Positions 35,912 through 48,749 of a stretch of 64,000 bases of DNA are shown piece by piece. The DNA is from Apiospora phragmitis (lineage: Eukaryota > Ascomycota > Sordariomycetes > Amphisphaeriales > Apiosporaceae), in the NCBI GenBank assembly GCA_038363925.1, contig JAQQWL010000011.1, forward strand, positions 3,596,001 through 3,660,000. Direction: 5' to 3'. Numbering within the stretch: position 1 is the stretch's first letter; each line of letters opens with the position of its first letter. A program made the translations under genes and the position numbers. The notes below the pieces were generated by a model. It ran no database searches and had not been told where the DNA came from. It was given only the letters and a program-made list of their open reading frames with translations.

Positions 35912-36812
35912 CCTGTATTGGCCGTGCTAGAATATTCAAAAGAGCCAAGAGCACTTTTGATTTGTGATGAATGGGATCTCTGACCCTATTGTTGACTTAT
36001 TTTCAGATCAATACCACGCCTGTGGGATGAGAAATATAAGACAGACCGACATTTCCGTTGATTATTTTCTTTCCTACATTTATGTGTGAGATCACCGTTA
36101 AATGCTGGCGCCGTTCTCGGATCGGCATTTGGTATCCAATATGGCTTCAGGGAGGGGCGAAACAGCGGATGAGGGCCAACAATGAGGCGGTGATGCTCCA
36201 GGTTCCTCGATTAGTGGAGAATCTTTGGGCCTTTTGGGGGTTTCGTTCGGACCGCTCGGTAGTTGATACTCTGGTCGATACTCTCGTATGCCACCTTACT
36301 TGAATCCAGATCGGTGGGACTTTGATATGTTCTCCATTTGTGAATAGCAGGAAACCAACGAACAATTCCGCAGCGTAACCACTAGTCCGACGGGAATACA
36401 GTAATCACCACTCGGGAATAATCATCGCTCGATCTTCATGGCATGGCAGTGGGGATCCTCGGGCATGGCCTGCCGACAATTTATTACTGTATTATGCGGG
36501 GACCCGAGCGTTCAGGGCTTTTACTACCGGCGCCCTCGGTTCCGCGGCTTTGGCTCTATCGGGTCTGAGTTATACATGTAGCCGACTTCGGTTCCGGGCC
36601 ACTGACTATATCGGATCTCATATATGTAGGATAAGGTAGCACGCTGTATCGAGGGGCTTCCCAGTGGTCGTTCTTTGATTGGAATCGACGACCAGTCTTT
36701 TACTCGCATTGAGAAATGCCTAAGTACCTAGTCTATGGGGCTGTTCGGCCTTACCGAAGTCGACATCACCATGCAGACGCTCGATCCTCATAGCCCCGGG
36801 CGTCCCGTGCAT
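35912..36812. other. Spacer with an imperfect tandem duplication
   Basis: Between the lyase promoter and the permease 3' end. Positions 36535-36580 and 36587-36630 are imperfect copies (CGGTTCCG... CTATCGGGTCTGAG..TACATGTAG versus CGGTTCCG... TATATCGGATCTCA..TATGTAG). CGG-rich words occur, but no gene. Confidence 0.45.
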
Positions 36813-38989
36813 TTAATACATATATCGGAAGTCTGGATTTAGGTCGCCGAGCTCGCCCTTTTCGTACTCAGAGAGGCCGACGTTTCTAACTGCCTTTGCT
36901 CTTCGTCTGTTTTCCATCATGATGGCTGCAAGATATGCGGCGCAAGATGCGGCGCTAAGTGCAGTGAAAGCAACACCAATGGAATAACCCTTTTTGAAGT
37001 ACGGCGGGTCGTCGAATGCGTACGTCGCTATGATGCCGCCGATGTTTCCAAATCCGATTTGCCAGGCGGTGCCAATGGACCGCCGGTGGTGACCAGCCAG
37101 ATTCCTGCAGGCATCATGCAGATCAGCAAAGTGCCATCAGCGTGACACCGCCGCCGCCGCCACCAAGGAGAAAAAGGGGGGGGGTTATTTTCGTGCAACT
37201 TACATATTGAACCAGCAAACGGTGATGGGCATGGAACCGTAGATGCCCATGACTACTAGGAACAAAGCTCCGTATTGCAAGTCCAGATTATCATGGACAT
37301 TAAGCAGAATGCCAAAACCAGCAAAGGATATAAGCATCGGTACCAGGGTGAACAGATAGCGGTGTCTGAAGCGGTCTGAAATCGCGGCAATCACCAAGGA
37401 GAAGACGAACGAGGCAGCCCACGGTGGTACTGATCGTAGTTGTGTCTGAATGGCGTTGTATTTGTAACTGTAAGGGGTCAGTAAGTACAGGATACACAAC
37501 AGTTTCAAACGCTGATTCTGAGGGTTACCTACGTGGCAATGATAGTGGGTGCAAAAAAGGCATAGCCATACGCCTTGCACGAGGAGTCAGCTGTTTGTCC
37601 AAAGCAACATATGTCTAGACATAAGCGTACCGGGACAATTAATCCAAAATACATGAGGCCGCCAAGTATAACTCGGTAGTCCTTCAGAACAGCCCCGACG
37701 TCGCGCAAGCTGATCTTTCTTTCCGCAGCATTATGTCCTTGGTCGGCCCGTAAGCGAGCCTTGACGTATTCGCGTTCGTCCTCTTTGAGCCACATGGCTT
37801 GTTCGGGGCTTGAAAACACGTCAGTGTTGGGACCAAGGAGACAAGGTGGTAGGAACAACCCACAAGGATGGGAACGTGAACAAAAAGATCAGTCCGACGA
37901 CGGCGGTGAGGGTGCCCTCAAGGATGAAAATCCAGCGCCAACCATGATAGCCGCGGATACCGTCCACTGCACCCAACAACGTCAGTGAGGGCTACCCCTG
38001 AATCAAGACACGCCAGAGGCCCTACTGACTTTTACCGATGGCAGATGCTAGCAGGCCGCCGAAGGCTCCAGCTAAACTGGTGGAAGAGAAGAACAGACTG
38101 TATCTTTTCTGCGCCTCGTCACGTCGATACCACATGCCTTGTTGTCCGTTTTAGCATTACACTAGACCAAATCGAACTACCTCTTTCGTGACAGGCAAGC
38201 AAATAACGACTCACTCAGGAGGTAGAAACAACCAGGGAACATTCCTGTTTCAAAGAGACCGAGAAAGAATCTGAAAACAATCAGTCTCCCTTGAACCGCA
38301 GTCGAGGACCCTGCACATACCTCGTTGCGAGTAAACCGGCATAATTCTGTACCAGGCCCTGAAAAATGGACATACACCCAAACCCTATGACACAACCTGA
38401 CAGCGTAAATTGGATTAGCCAGGAATCCCTCGATACGGGATGGGCAACTTATCAAATTCTGGGCGTGAACTTCTTCAACAAGATGTTGCTGGGTATCTCG
38501 AAGAAGACGTATGGGACAAAGAACATTGTCAAGCTGCCTGAGCGTCAGAAAGTGGCCACTCAGAAAGAAGCGGTTCCCATGTGCTGTCTGGCTACTGACG
38601 CTGTGCTATACTGAACCGTAGAGAGGCCCAGGTCTTCGCTCAGGTGGAAGGAGCGGGCATTGGCAATGTTGACACGATCCAAAAAGGCCAAAAGGTAGAG
38701 AATGATCAAAAAAGGCATGAGGTGGAAGTCGATGCGAGTCACAATCTTCCTTTGCGTGGTATGCGGAGGACACACCACGGTCGTATCGTTGTCATATGGA
38801 AGAGCGTCATCGCTACCAGGGTGATAAGTGTTGTGAGTGGGCACCTCGATGGGGTGCTCGGCTTTCTCCTCCAGCGCGCTAGCTATATCCTTCAGGGTGA
38901 GTCTTGATATCCTGGGACGTCGCCGCTACTGCCGCTTCTCGGATGGGGGTTAAGTAGGTAAATCACGTACACGAAGCTTTTCCGAACAT
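36813..38989 (-). CDS. MFS permease, DAL5/TNA1-type anion:cation symporter
   Basis: Twelve-helix plasma-membrane transporter of the family that includes allantoate and nicotinate permeases. I assemble 11 exons: 38989-38973, 38911-38600, 38533-38449, 38396-38321, 38270-38215, 38137-38036, 37966-37864, 37808-37631, 37573-37533, 37467-37204 and 37104-36813 (508 aa). Signatures: IDFHLMPFLIILYLLAFLDRVNI (helix 1 with the LDR.N motif), FFVPYVFFEIPSN, LVQNYAGLLATRFFLGLFE, GMFPGCFYLLS, YRRDEAQKR, GWRWIFILEG, NLAGHHRRS and AWQIGFGNIGGI. All junctions are GT-AG. One base (a G in TGG) is missing in exon 3 near 38452, shown by a stop after PRI and a phase mismatch. Substrate unknown; the adjacent lyase suggests a carboxylate, as inference. 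Confidence 0.88.
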
Positions 38990-41900
38990 GTTGAGATGCA
39001 GTGGCCGAGTCAGAACAGGGATGTATCTGGAAGTAGCAAACAGCAAACAACACCAGATGAGAGAGTAGTAGATGAAGAGGGCTTTATATATGACTCGCTC
39101 TGGTGACCACGATGGCCAATACTAAACCCTTGCAAACTAGGTCTCGGCAGCATGCCCGGATCGGAGCGGCCAATGGCTTGCTGGATAACACCCCTCCAAC
39201 CCTCAACACTAGCACCCTTCTCCCATCGAATCGCATTTGGACACCAATGTCTCGCAATTACGTCGGCGCCAATTCCTGATCCCACCCCCTACAGTTTATA
39301 CAAACAATATTCTTTCTCTCTTGGGAGTCCTTATCCTGGTTGACAGATCAGAATCGAAACGAGGGGGACTCTGCAGTATCGTCTCAGCCTGTCTTCCCCT
39401 GCACAAGGAAGAGTCTACATGTAGACAGACATACCCAGCCAACCAGCCACGCACCCACGCACCCGTAAGCTAAAGCCGATCACGCAGCTGCAGGCCACAT
39501 CGGTAGCTGTTCAGGGAGGGGAATCGAGGTCCTTCCCCAAAGGTTCATTCAGTCCACTGGTTCACTGGAGAGGCGATGGGATGATGGGGTATGGATGTGG
39601 GGTTTAGTTCGTCTCGTTAGCTCTTCTCCATGCTCGCTTACTCCTCCCCGTGAGGGCGCCAGCCGGCTTCCCATACAACGGAATTGGCCCGAGGCAAATC
39701 ATGCCCGCTGCGCTCTTCTCTTCCAGATATATACCTATCATGTGTGTGTGTATTGTGCCTCGACCACGGTGCCGTACCACAAAGGCTACTTAAGTACCTA
39801 GGTAAGTAGCAAGTCTAGTGCTTTCGAAGTATTCGACGGCCGGATGCTCGGTATAACAGGACAGACTCGCGGTCAATTAAAAAGGAAAGGCAAAAGTTAA
39901 AAAGCAACTGGGCTGGCTGCATGAGGAAATTGTTCCGCCCGATCGACAAACAGCCCTAGCTGACCTGAATCCAAGGCCGTCTTTCACCTAATAGCTCTTA
40001 CATTACCCATTATCACTTTGCAATCCTACATATGTACCTAGGTGCTTTAAAGAATTAGTATGTGGTATACTAGTAAGAACGGATGCAAGTACGTTATACA
40101 CACATCTATTATTGGCATTGTTTTTGTTTCAGTCTGGCGAGCTTTGGACCACTTGGCCGCCATCTGTATTCATCAAATATCCGGATAAACGGATGGTGAG
40201 AGTTTACGCTGCTTCCACTTGTGGCGTAAAATCCACGGCTAGATTCTGCTCAACTTTCCGTCTTAATATTACAAGTTATTAATCTGGGCGGTCAAAGAGG
40301 CAACACTTGCGACTCGCGACCTCGGAAAAGTCACCCCCGTGCAATTCGAGGCCACCTGCAAGACAGTTTGTCATCCGCCGCAAGTTTACCTACATATTTA
40401 CGTATTATATACGCTTAGAATATTGTGAAAGACAGAACATGGCCACCAAGAGCTCAGTGCAATGCACGCGCATGGGGTAACGTACCCGTGGTATACCTAT
40501 ACTCGATGAGATATCAGGCCATGGCACGTCATTACCATGGGTTGTGACTCGGGAGGTTCTGTCCAGTATGAAGAGTGGGCAATGCAATGATTGATGAAAG
40601 AGTGCGTGAATCATTCCCAATGGATGTAGATATGGCAGGCACCATCATAGCTACATGTAATCAGGTTCCTCATCACCCCGTAAGATAGAATGCACGTCCC
40701 TTCACTATATTCTTCGCACTTGACGTGACTCAATTACTGCACTCAGGCCGTAAGAGTGAGGGTTAGAAGAGTAAGAGCAAGATGAACCGAAGCCATTTCA
40801 GAATCAACGGGGATAGCGAGTGTATTAGGCAGTGTGTGAGGGACGCTCACCACCTGCAGTGACTGACCTTACGAGCAACGAACAATTGAGCCTCGGTCGC
40901 CGCTGCCCCATCTAATACCCGCAAGGTAGCCCTAGGCTCCAAACCTCCCAGACCGATCACGCAATTTGCGCCCCGAGTCTCTCGAGCCGCCAAACGGCCG
41001 ATAAAGGTGGGCATTGGATCCTGTTGATGTCTGCTAGCCTTCCGGTAGTAGGTAGCCCATATACTAGGTTAGGTGGCTATGTACCGGCGCTTTCTTAGCA
41101 GGGGTAACTGTCGTCTACAGTAATCCATCAATTGACCGACGGTGTGAGTGATGACGTAGTGGCAGGTTAAGCCCTGGTTTTCTTAAGTGTAGGATTCGGG
41201 AGACGGGTAATATCAATACCAGCTGACTACATGTATCAATGTAAATGCAGCCACCCTGTTAGAGCATTAACCGATCCTGGGATCCTAGCACCACTCCAAT
41301 GGTACAACGTAACACTGGACGAGACGAGCAGGTGCACTTCCGCCAAGGTCTCCAGCTTAGCCTCACGTCTTATCTCTGCTGATCCTTGGCGGACAGAGCA
41401 AATCGACGCAGTGAAATGATGAGAAAAATGAGAGGAAGCTTCGGCTTGTCCGTCCCGTCATTCAGTCTTTGATCTCCCTCCAGCTCTACGTAACTCGAGG
41501 CGCACTTTTTGCAGTAGGTACATGCACACATTAGATTCCCATGGGCAGTCACTTTTTACTTCCAAGGGTTATCGCGAGGCCCCCAATCCCCATAACCTAC
41601 CAGGTAGACACCGAGAAGATGCTACTGCCATCCCGGTCGCTTTAGCCCATCCTCCACATGCACGGATTTTCGATTTTTAGGTGCAGTACTTCTAATAAGC
41701 TGTGGTTTGCGGCAGAATGCGGGCGCCACTCGGCCTTTCGACCAACGGCTGCACTGATCCAAGGGGGGGCGACGCCGCAGTACGCCGTTGCCATGATTGG
41801 ACTATGCCTCCACCAAGGCAACCTGGGCGGTACTAACTAGCGCGTCATCTCATCCTCCCTCTGGGTTCTCTGTGACTCTGTCGCCCTTGGAACCTTGTAC

Positions 41901-42240
41901 AGAAGGGATTTCCTCGATCTACGCACGCAGTGGGTGGTAGTGTGTACTTTATTCCCTGCCTGCCAAGTCGTAGTACAGTCGTACTCATTGGCTTGTGTCA
42001 ACATGAGATAGATCGAAAGAAACCCCGGCTACTAAAACTCCCATTCTCCCAGAATTCGCGTCGCAGTCCCGGCCGCACCTCTCTCAACACACTTACCTCC
42101 CTTGGCCGGATACTCTCACCAATCTCGTAGCAAAAGGTGATCTGGTTGGTTGTAGCTCGAATCCCGACTCAGCTGTAACCCGTGCATTCCCAATTGCATC
42201 TCTACCTAATCCTCAGACGCCTCTCAAAACTCAATTCGCC
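38990..42240. other. Divergent 3.2-kb gene-free spacer
   Basis: Shared upstream region of the MFS permease (-) and the amino-acid permease (+). TACCTAGGTA occurs exactly at 39,795-39,804 and as TACCTAGGTG at 40,035-40,044. The part around 39,960-40,300 is AT-rich. Short open frames (41231-41419, 41658-41840, 41930-42130) have no motif. No RNA gene seen. Confidence 0.5.
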
Positions 42241-44414
42241 ATGATGACCGACTCCGCCTCTGGCCTGCCGTCTAAGGAGGCAGTGGACGAGCGCAGAACC
42301 GACGGTTACGATGCCGAGGCCACGACCCGGGATACGAAACCCACGGGATGGTCTGCCTGGTTCGGCGGTCCCATGGTCAAGATAGGGCCCCGGATTGCGC
42401 CCGTTGTGGCGCCTCTCAACGGGAATATGAACACTTCCGATAGCGAAATTGACAGCAAAGATATCCTGTTGAAGCAGATCGCAGGCGAAGAGAATTCGGC
42501 CATCCAATATCGTACCTGCAGCTGGCAGAAGGTTCGTCCAACTGAAGCTTTTTCTTGCCAATGCCGAGACGGCAGCCAAGGCATGGCACAGCGCTAACAT
42601 GGTTGTGGATGGAGCGCAGACGGCCGCATTGCTGTTCTCCGAGTACATTTGTCTGGTGAGTAGCCCTGATCCCCATTACCAATTCCTCTCTGCGAAGAGT
42701 ATGGTGGCCATTATGACAGTCTATAGATTGTTGTTGCGTCCCGCGACCGAAGCGCAGCCGAGGGCAACGTGGCTAACCCTGATGATTAGGCGATTATGAG
42801 TTTTCCGTGGTCGTACAGCATCCTCGGCCTCGTTCCTGGGTAAGCTTTCTTGGCTTTTGGCCATTTCTTGGCAGATCGCCTGATCTAACAACACCCTCAG
42901 TCTTATCTTGACTGTCGTCCAGGCATTGATCGTGCTATACACGTAGGTGTACCCCCAGAACGAAAGTTCATCACGGGCCGACACTGACCGGCATAGCTCG
43001 CTTGTGTTATGGGAGTTCTGCTTGAGGCATCCCGAGGTGCGCGATGTTTGTGACATTGGACAAATGCTCCTCTGGGGAAAGAAGTGGGCATGGTGGGCTA
43101 CTGCCGTCATGTTCATCCTGAACAACACCTTCATCCAGGTATGTTGCCACGCGGTCCTGTCTACCCGTAAGCACAGGCTACTGACCATACGAAAGGGGCT
43201 GCACATTCTCATCGGAGCCAAGTATCTGAATACAATGGTGGGCCCGGACTCCTCCAGCGTCCACTGCCAAACCGTCGCGTTTGGCATCATTGTCGCCCTC
43301 ATTTCTTGGATATGCTCGCTCCCGCGAACCTTTGAGATGCTCTCAAAGCTCGGCACAGCTTCTGCTCTCTTTACCTTCATCTCTGTCATCCTCGCTACTG
43401 TATTCGCTGCGATCCAGGCGCACCCAGCCAATTGGCACGAGTCCCCGGGGACCAGTCCCGCCACCGGAGCGGCTTTTGGCAATCCGATTGTCACCGCGAT
43501 CCCCATCGCAGGGACGACTTTTGTTTCGGGGCTCAACGCATTCCTGAATATCAGTTATACATTTATCGGCCAAATCACACTACCCAGCTTCATTGCCGAG
43601 ATGAAAGAGCCAAGGGATTTCCCAAAAGCTCTCTGGGCATGCACCATTGCGGAAATCCTCGTCTTCAGCATTGTGGGTGGCGTTACTTATGCCTACGTTG
43701 GCAACCAATACATGACGTCTCCAGCATTCGGCTCCCTAGAAGACCTGTACAAGAAGGTGTCGTTTTCATTCATGATCCCCACCTTGATCTTCCTGGGTGT
43801 ATTATATGCCTCGGTCTCGGCCCGTTTCATCTTCTTCCGCCTATTCCAGGGATCGCGTCATAAGAACGACCACACCCTTATCGGCTGGGCTTCTTGGGCA
43901 GGCATTCTTTGTAAGTGTTATGGATTACAATCCCCTGAAGGCCATTTGCTGACTTTAAGGCAAGTGGCCACCTGGATCCTTGCATTCATTATAGCAAATG
44001 TGATCCCTTTCTTCTCATCATTGCTATCACTCATGTCATCGCTCTTCGATTCGTTCTTCGGGTTCATCTTTTGGGGAATTGCGTATTTCCGCATGCGGAA
44101 GGCAGACGGCTCTGTAGCTCTGCTCGAGGACAGATCGATCCGTGGTTGGTTCGAAGGGATCCTCAATATCGTGAGTATACTGCGACACGTCAAGGGCAAC
44201 ACGACAGGGAATACTCCCTGCTACCTCTTTGACGCCGGCCCCCTCCTATCATTTTTCTGGTTTCAGGACATACACTAATATGTTTAAGGTCATCATCCTT
44301 ACCGGCGTTTTCTTCCTCACAGCTGGGACTTACGCCAGCGTTGAAGGCATTATCGAAGAGTTTGAGGCAGGCACTGTTGGGAGTGTTTTCCAATGTGCAA
44401 GCAACGGAATTTGA
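42241..44414 (+). CDS. Amino-acid permease, AAAP family (MTR/N-system type)
   Basis: Fungal neutral/aromatic amino-acid transporter of the AAAP family (Neurospora MTR type), about 11 membrane helices. Start MMTDSASGL at 42241. Eight exons: 42241-42531, 42620-42655, 42790-42839, 42901-42942, 42997-43138, 43196-43910, 43965-44170 and 44289-44414 (1608 nt, 535 aa, frame intact). Motifs: QKTAALLFSEYICLAIMSFPWSY across exons 1-3 (the conserved first helix), LVLWEFCLRHPEVRD, WATAVMFILNNTFIQ, GQITLPSFIAEMKEP (helix and DFPKALW) and AYVGNQY. The hydrophilic N-terminus is about 95 residues. Intron 6 must use the second acceptor (GCAAG|TGGCC) to stay in frame. It is one of the few long genes here without a frame break. 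Confidence 0.92.
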
Positions 44415-46034
44415 TTTTTATGCATTATTTGACTACACAGCTTTGTTTTTTCATCCATGACTCGGGTCGGGACTCACGGATATACGCAAGAGCAGGATAT
44501 ACCAGCGCATTCACCCAAACGCACTAGCGGGAAGAAACACACATGGAGGGTTTTGCTTATGGGATACACGCGATGGGGTTTGGGTATTTCCCAATGGTTT
44601 GACTACATCTGGCACACGAGCTGTCCAGTATAGTAAATGCACACAGAAGCGACTCACTTGACCGTGGTCGCTTCGACATCATCGTCTTTGTTGCAACTGC
44701 ATCCAGTGGATGCCTGACTTTTACCATGGATTTTGAGGATTAGACATCTTCTCAATCTCCCAAAAGACCACTACCGACCTATACGACCATCCACCACCCA
44801 AGAAATCCAGGGCTAACTTTGAGTACAGCAATCTAACCTTCTCCTTCTAGCTGGCGCCGGACACCCTCAAGAAACTCCCTTTACCTGCCTGTTCGGTTTT
44901 CGCATACCGCCATTTACCTGCCCTACAATCAATTATTCCATCCGGCATACGAGTCTCCGCTATTGTGGCAGTCGGCCCAAGATTAAGAAGATTAAGAAGT
45001 CGATGTGGTATTCACTAATGCTAGTAATTGATAAGGAGTATACGATCAGGTAGGTTCCAACCCTTCACCGTCTATGTAGTTTGCAACATGCCCAAGTCTG
45101 CAGTGTTTGAAGTTATGATGGTACTTATCTGTCTAATCTACTACACTTCTCACTTGGTCAAGAGATTGCCCAGAGAAAGTACAACATGAATTTGACATTT
45201 CTGTGACAACTTCTGACATGCACCTTTTGTCCTCGTATTCTTTCACCCCCACGTTTCTATGTTTACTTGGACTATATGGTACGACTCCTAGTAGAGGTTC
45301 TACTAAAGGCAGTAAGTAAACCCTTATGCTGACCACTATCACCAACCTGTATATTGTGCCAAAGTACACACTTGCACCCCTAATGTTAGTTTAAACTAAT
45401 TCTGGCCGTATATTCGTAACACTGGTCCTCTTGAAGCCGAGGCGGTTGGTCTATAGACGAGACCTTTCTACAAATAGCATTGGGCATCCCTCGTCTCGTT
45501 TGTTTATCAGAGGACCATTACCCACAAACCCGACATAGTAGTAGAAATGGGAAAATGGGGGTGCCGACTCTCATGACAGTATTAATCTGGTGTTTTGTTT
45601 TGGTATAGGGTGAAAATCTCTCTCTCCTTCCTCTTTTTCTCAATTATGCGCGTCAACATCACTTCGTGTCCTGAGGGGTCTGGGGGGTATCCATAAGAGG
45701 GCAATAGGGCAGCCGTTCATTCCATCCCAACTTTTTGTTCAACGCTGCAACTCCTGTGCCTTGAAGAAGACAGCAAATCCGACCGACCAAACGACAACCA
45801 ACAAGGAGGGGCCCCAAGAAAAACCAAATATGTTTAGAGAAACTCTTTAAAACCGCTTCGAATCATCCACCCAAAGAACTCCCGAGTAGAGTAAAAGCCA
45901 CTTCGTGCTCGCTGAATCAGAGCAAACATGACCCATCCGACCCGAGAACCGACCCACTGACCTAAGCCGCAATGTCTCTTGTCTCACCGTAAATGACGGA
46001 GCCGAAGCCAAAATCGCGATAGAGCAGCATCTTC
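44415..46034. other. Convergent 1.6-kb spacer
   Basis: Between the 3' ends of the amino-acid permease (+) and the RhoGAP gene (-). AT-rich, with ATTAAGAAGATTAAGAAG near 44,982-45,000. Nothing gene-like. Confidence 0.5.
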
Positions 46035-48749
46035 CTACGATGCTCTGGCCCTTTCTTCGTGTGTTGTGGGTACGGGCGGCGGAGACATAGGGAGGGGTAC
46101 GTTCTGTGGTTGAACAGACTTCTGCGTCGCCTCTTCCACAGCGCTCGGGCCGCGCCTTTCCTCCTCCTCCCTCTTCATCTCAACGCTCTTGCCTCGGATC
46201 GGGAGAGGCCCATGGTTATAATCACCAGGGGGCGACTTGGTCCTCTTTTGGTCATGATTCTCCTTGACTTCGCGGTACTTGGTCTTGATCCAACCCAGCG
46301 GACCTCGCGCTTCGTCCCTGGCATCTCGGCTTCCCGCTTCACTCTCTGCTAACGTAGCAGCGATGTCGGATGATTCTCCAGTCCAGCTTTTTCGAGGACG
46401 ATGACCGTGACCGCCACTTCCGACTGTGGACGTGCTTGTTTCAGCGTGACTATTGACCCCGAGGTTTTGGTTTTGGGCTGCTGCTGCGCTAGCTATTTCC
46501 TCTTTTCGCCTAGAAAAGCGCCAGCGACGCTTTCTTTCTTGTTCGGCTTGTTCGGCCGTCGGCGCAGGCAGGCTATCATATGCATGATCCAAGTCAGAGC
46601 CGCCTTCGTTGTAAGACGAGTGCAAAGAGCCTGGAGGGGAGCCTTTTGGCTTCAACGTCTTGACTGCTTCCTGTTGGGCGGGCGCCGTGTCCAGGACACC
46701 GGTCGCGGGCACTTGAGAGGCCCTCGGCGTAGGCTCTGACGGGGTCTCGGTGGAGGCACCGTTCTCAGTAGGACTAGGTTCCGGGCGAGCAGCTTTCTCA
46801 AGGGGTTAGCCTGTTCCATAGGATTCGCTGATTCGTAGGCAGGCGATACGGTGCCGTAATGAGGCAACGATGCAGTAGAGCTTTGTGCACTAGGGTTAGC
46901 ACTACTAGGCAACCGCTTTTTCCGGAGCTTGTTCGGCTGCCGCTTCTCCGAGTCCGCTGCGGGCGAGCGCTGAAACAGGTTCGGGAGGTTCTTCTCACGG
47001 CCTGGAGTCTCCATCGGTGGCTCCAGCAGTCTGTCCTGACTCCGCCCAGCAGGATTAGCAGCGGGCATTAGTGTAGAGCCAGCAGTCGTCCGGGCCTTTT
47101 CCGATGTGTCGACGACTTCTTCCTTCACGGTCGGTGGGTGTCCGGCACTTAAACCAGCGGGAGTGGGAGACGCCGGATCGACGGCAACCGATGACGATTC
47201 GTGACGTTGGAAATGGGCAGACGGTATGTGCGGCGACTTCTTGGAAGGGACGGTATTGCTTCTTCCGAGACTACCACCAGGAGTTGTGGCCAAACCAGGG
47301 CTCCCAGGCGTGGATGCGCCGTTAGAATGGCGAGAATGCCTTGACGACGTCGAGCGATTTCGGCGGATTTTACCGTCTCGGCTGACACTATCAGCTGCCG
47401 CACTAGCATTAGAGGAAGATCTATAAACTCCAGACGCAGATCTCTTGGGGGCGGGTGTCGAGGGAGAAACAACAACAGGAGGGGCCGGTATGTATTTCTC
47501 AATCACTTGCTTCGTTTTTTCGTCCGCGGCGGTCCCGGGCATGCCGATCAGAAAATGGTCCTGATTCTCAATAAGAAAGATGATGACGCATTGGTTGAGG
47601 CGGTACTCCTCAGGGGCCATTGCATGGTTCGGGTGGGACAGCATGCCAGGCTGGAAGATAGCTGCCAGGTTCTGAGCCGTCATGCGATTCTCGTCGGCCT
47701 TAGCGGCGAAAACGGCCAACAGATCGAGAATGTATAAGAGCAACTGTCGGTTTAGTGGAGGCAATGCCTTGATGAGATCCTGGTACTGCTTTATGGCTTC
47801 AGCTTCATCGAAGTTGTCAACCAACTGGCTGCCTTCGATGTCGCCTACAGCTTGTTTGGTATGTCCTCGCAAGGGATCACGGAACTTCTCATAGAGATCA
47901 AGCGGCACGACAGGCTCAGGTAGGTCGTTCAGGTAGCGTCGAAGAACGTTGGCGGCATCATGCACCGTATATCCGTCCCATACCAGGCCTTTGCCATATC
48001 GGTCGGGTGAGTCGAATGCAACCTTGAGCTCCTTGATGCGTTTCTCCGACCCGCTGAGGCGGAAGATGCCCTCAATACCAGTGGCTGTTACGCAGTAATT
48101 ATGAGTCTGTGTTTGTCGTTTAAATCCAAAGTTGGGCGGTGGCTTACCTTTCTCTTTCAGGAACACACCACATTTGGCTACAACTATGGGCACATAGCCA
48201 TAGATATAGCTCTGGCCATTGTCATCAACAAGTGATATAGCAACATTGGCGTAGGTGATGCTTTGTCGCAAGGGTACACCAAATATGCCTTGCTGTCGGG
48301 CTTCTGTAGAGAACGAATAGTCAGCACAGGAGCCCAGCGTCATCGCAGCCAGAAAGCGTGGGCAGAATGTGCCCGAGTAAAATCCAATGTGATCAAGTCG
48401 CGACCCAGAAGCTAGCCTGCTTGCATTGCGATACTTCACCAAGCAAGCAGGCAGGCAAGCATACACAGGTGAGGTTGAAGGAACAGAGCGATGCCAAGGA
48501 TTGAATCCAAACCAGTCTAGTAAGCGTCGCATCGAAACGACTGATATCCAGTGATGCTGGGCGAGTGCGAGGAAGAGTATTCATTTTTGCATTACCTTGA
48601 CTCTCTTGGTGCCTCGACTGAAGCTGGAACCTTTTCCACCACGACTTCAAGTCTCGCTTGCTAGGCGGCGACGCAGCGTTGGTAGAAGCGGCTGGCTGGG
48701 CCTGTTGCTGGGGCAGTGGTTTAGACGGGGTCGCTGCTGCAGACGTCAT
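46035..48749 (-). CDS. RhoGAP protein of the SAC7/BAG7 type
   Basis: GTPase-activating protein for a Rho GTPase (yeast Sac7/Bag7 act on Rho1 in cell-wall and actin control). Exons 48749-48596, 48303-48148 and 48084-46035; intron 1 is unusually long (292 nt). Start chosen at MTSAAATPSKPL. Domain (about 55-290): IFGVPLRQSITYANVAISL, YGYVPIVVAKCGVFLKEK, then GIEGIFRLSGS with the arginine finger at residue 112, VHDAANVLRRYLNDLPEPVVP and NLAAIFQPGML. The remaining 450 residues are Ser/Pro/Arg-rich and presumably disordered, ending in a second basic-acidic region (GPLGWIKTKYREVKE). The frame shifts at a TTT run, 46794-46796 (AAA on the coding strand): NPLRK continues as AARPEPSPTENGAS in another frame. 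One missing base closes the CDS at 786 aa. Confidence 0.9.

Noticed and set aside
37858..37864. Another one-base break at the MFS exon 7 donor
   Set aside because: Using the donor CTT|GTGGGT closes the frame without any change (FPSF|PEQAMW).
38449..38533. AT-AC (U12) intron in the MFS gene beginning ATAAGT
   Set aside because: A normal GT-AG intron three bases further on gives a good protein if one base of the TGG codon is restored; no AC acceptor or U12 branch consensus is seen.
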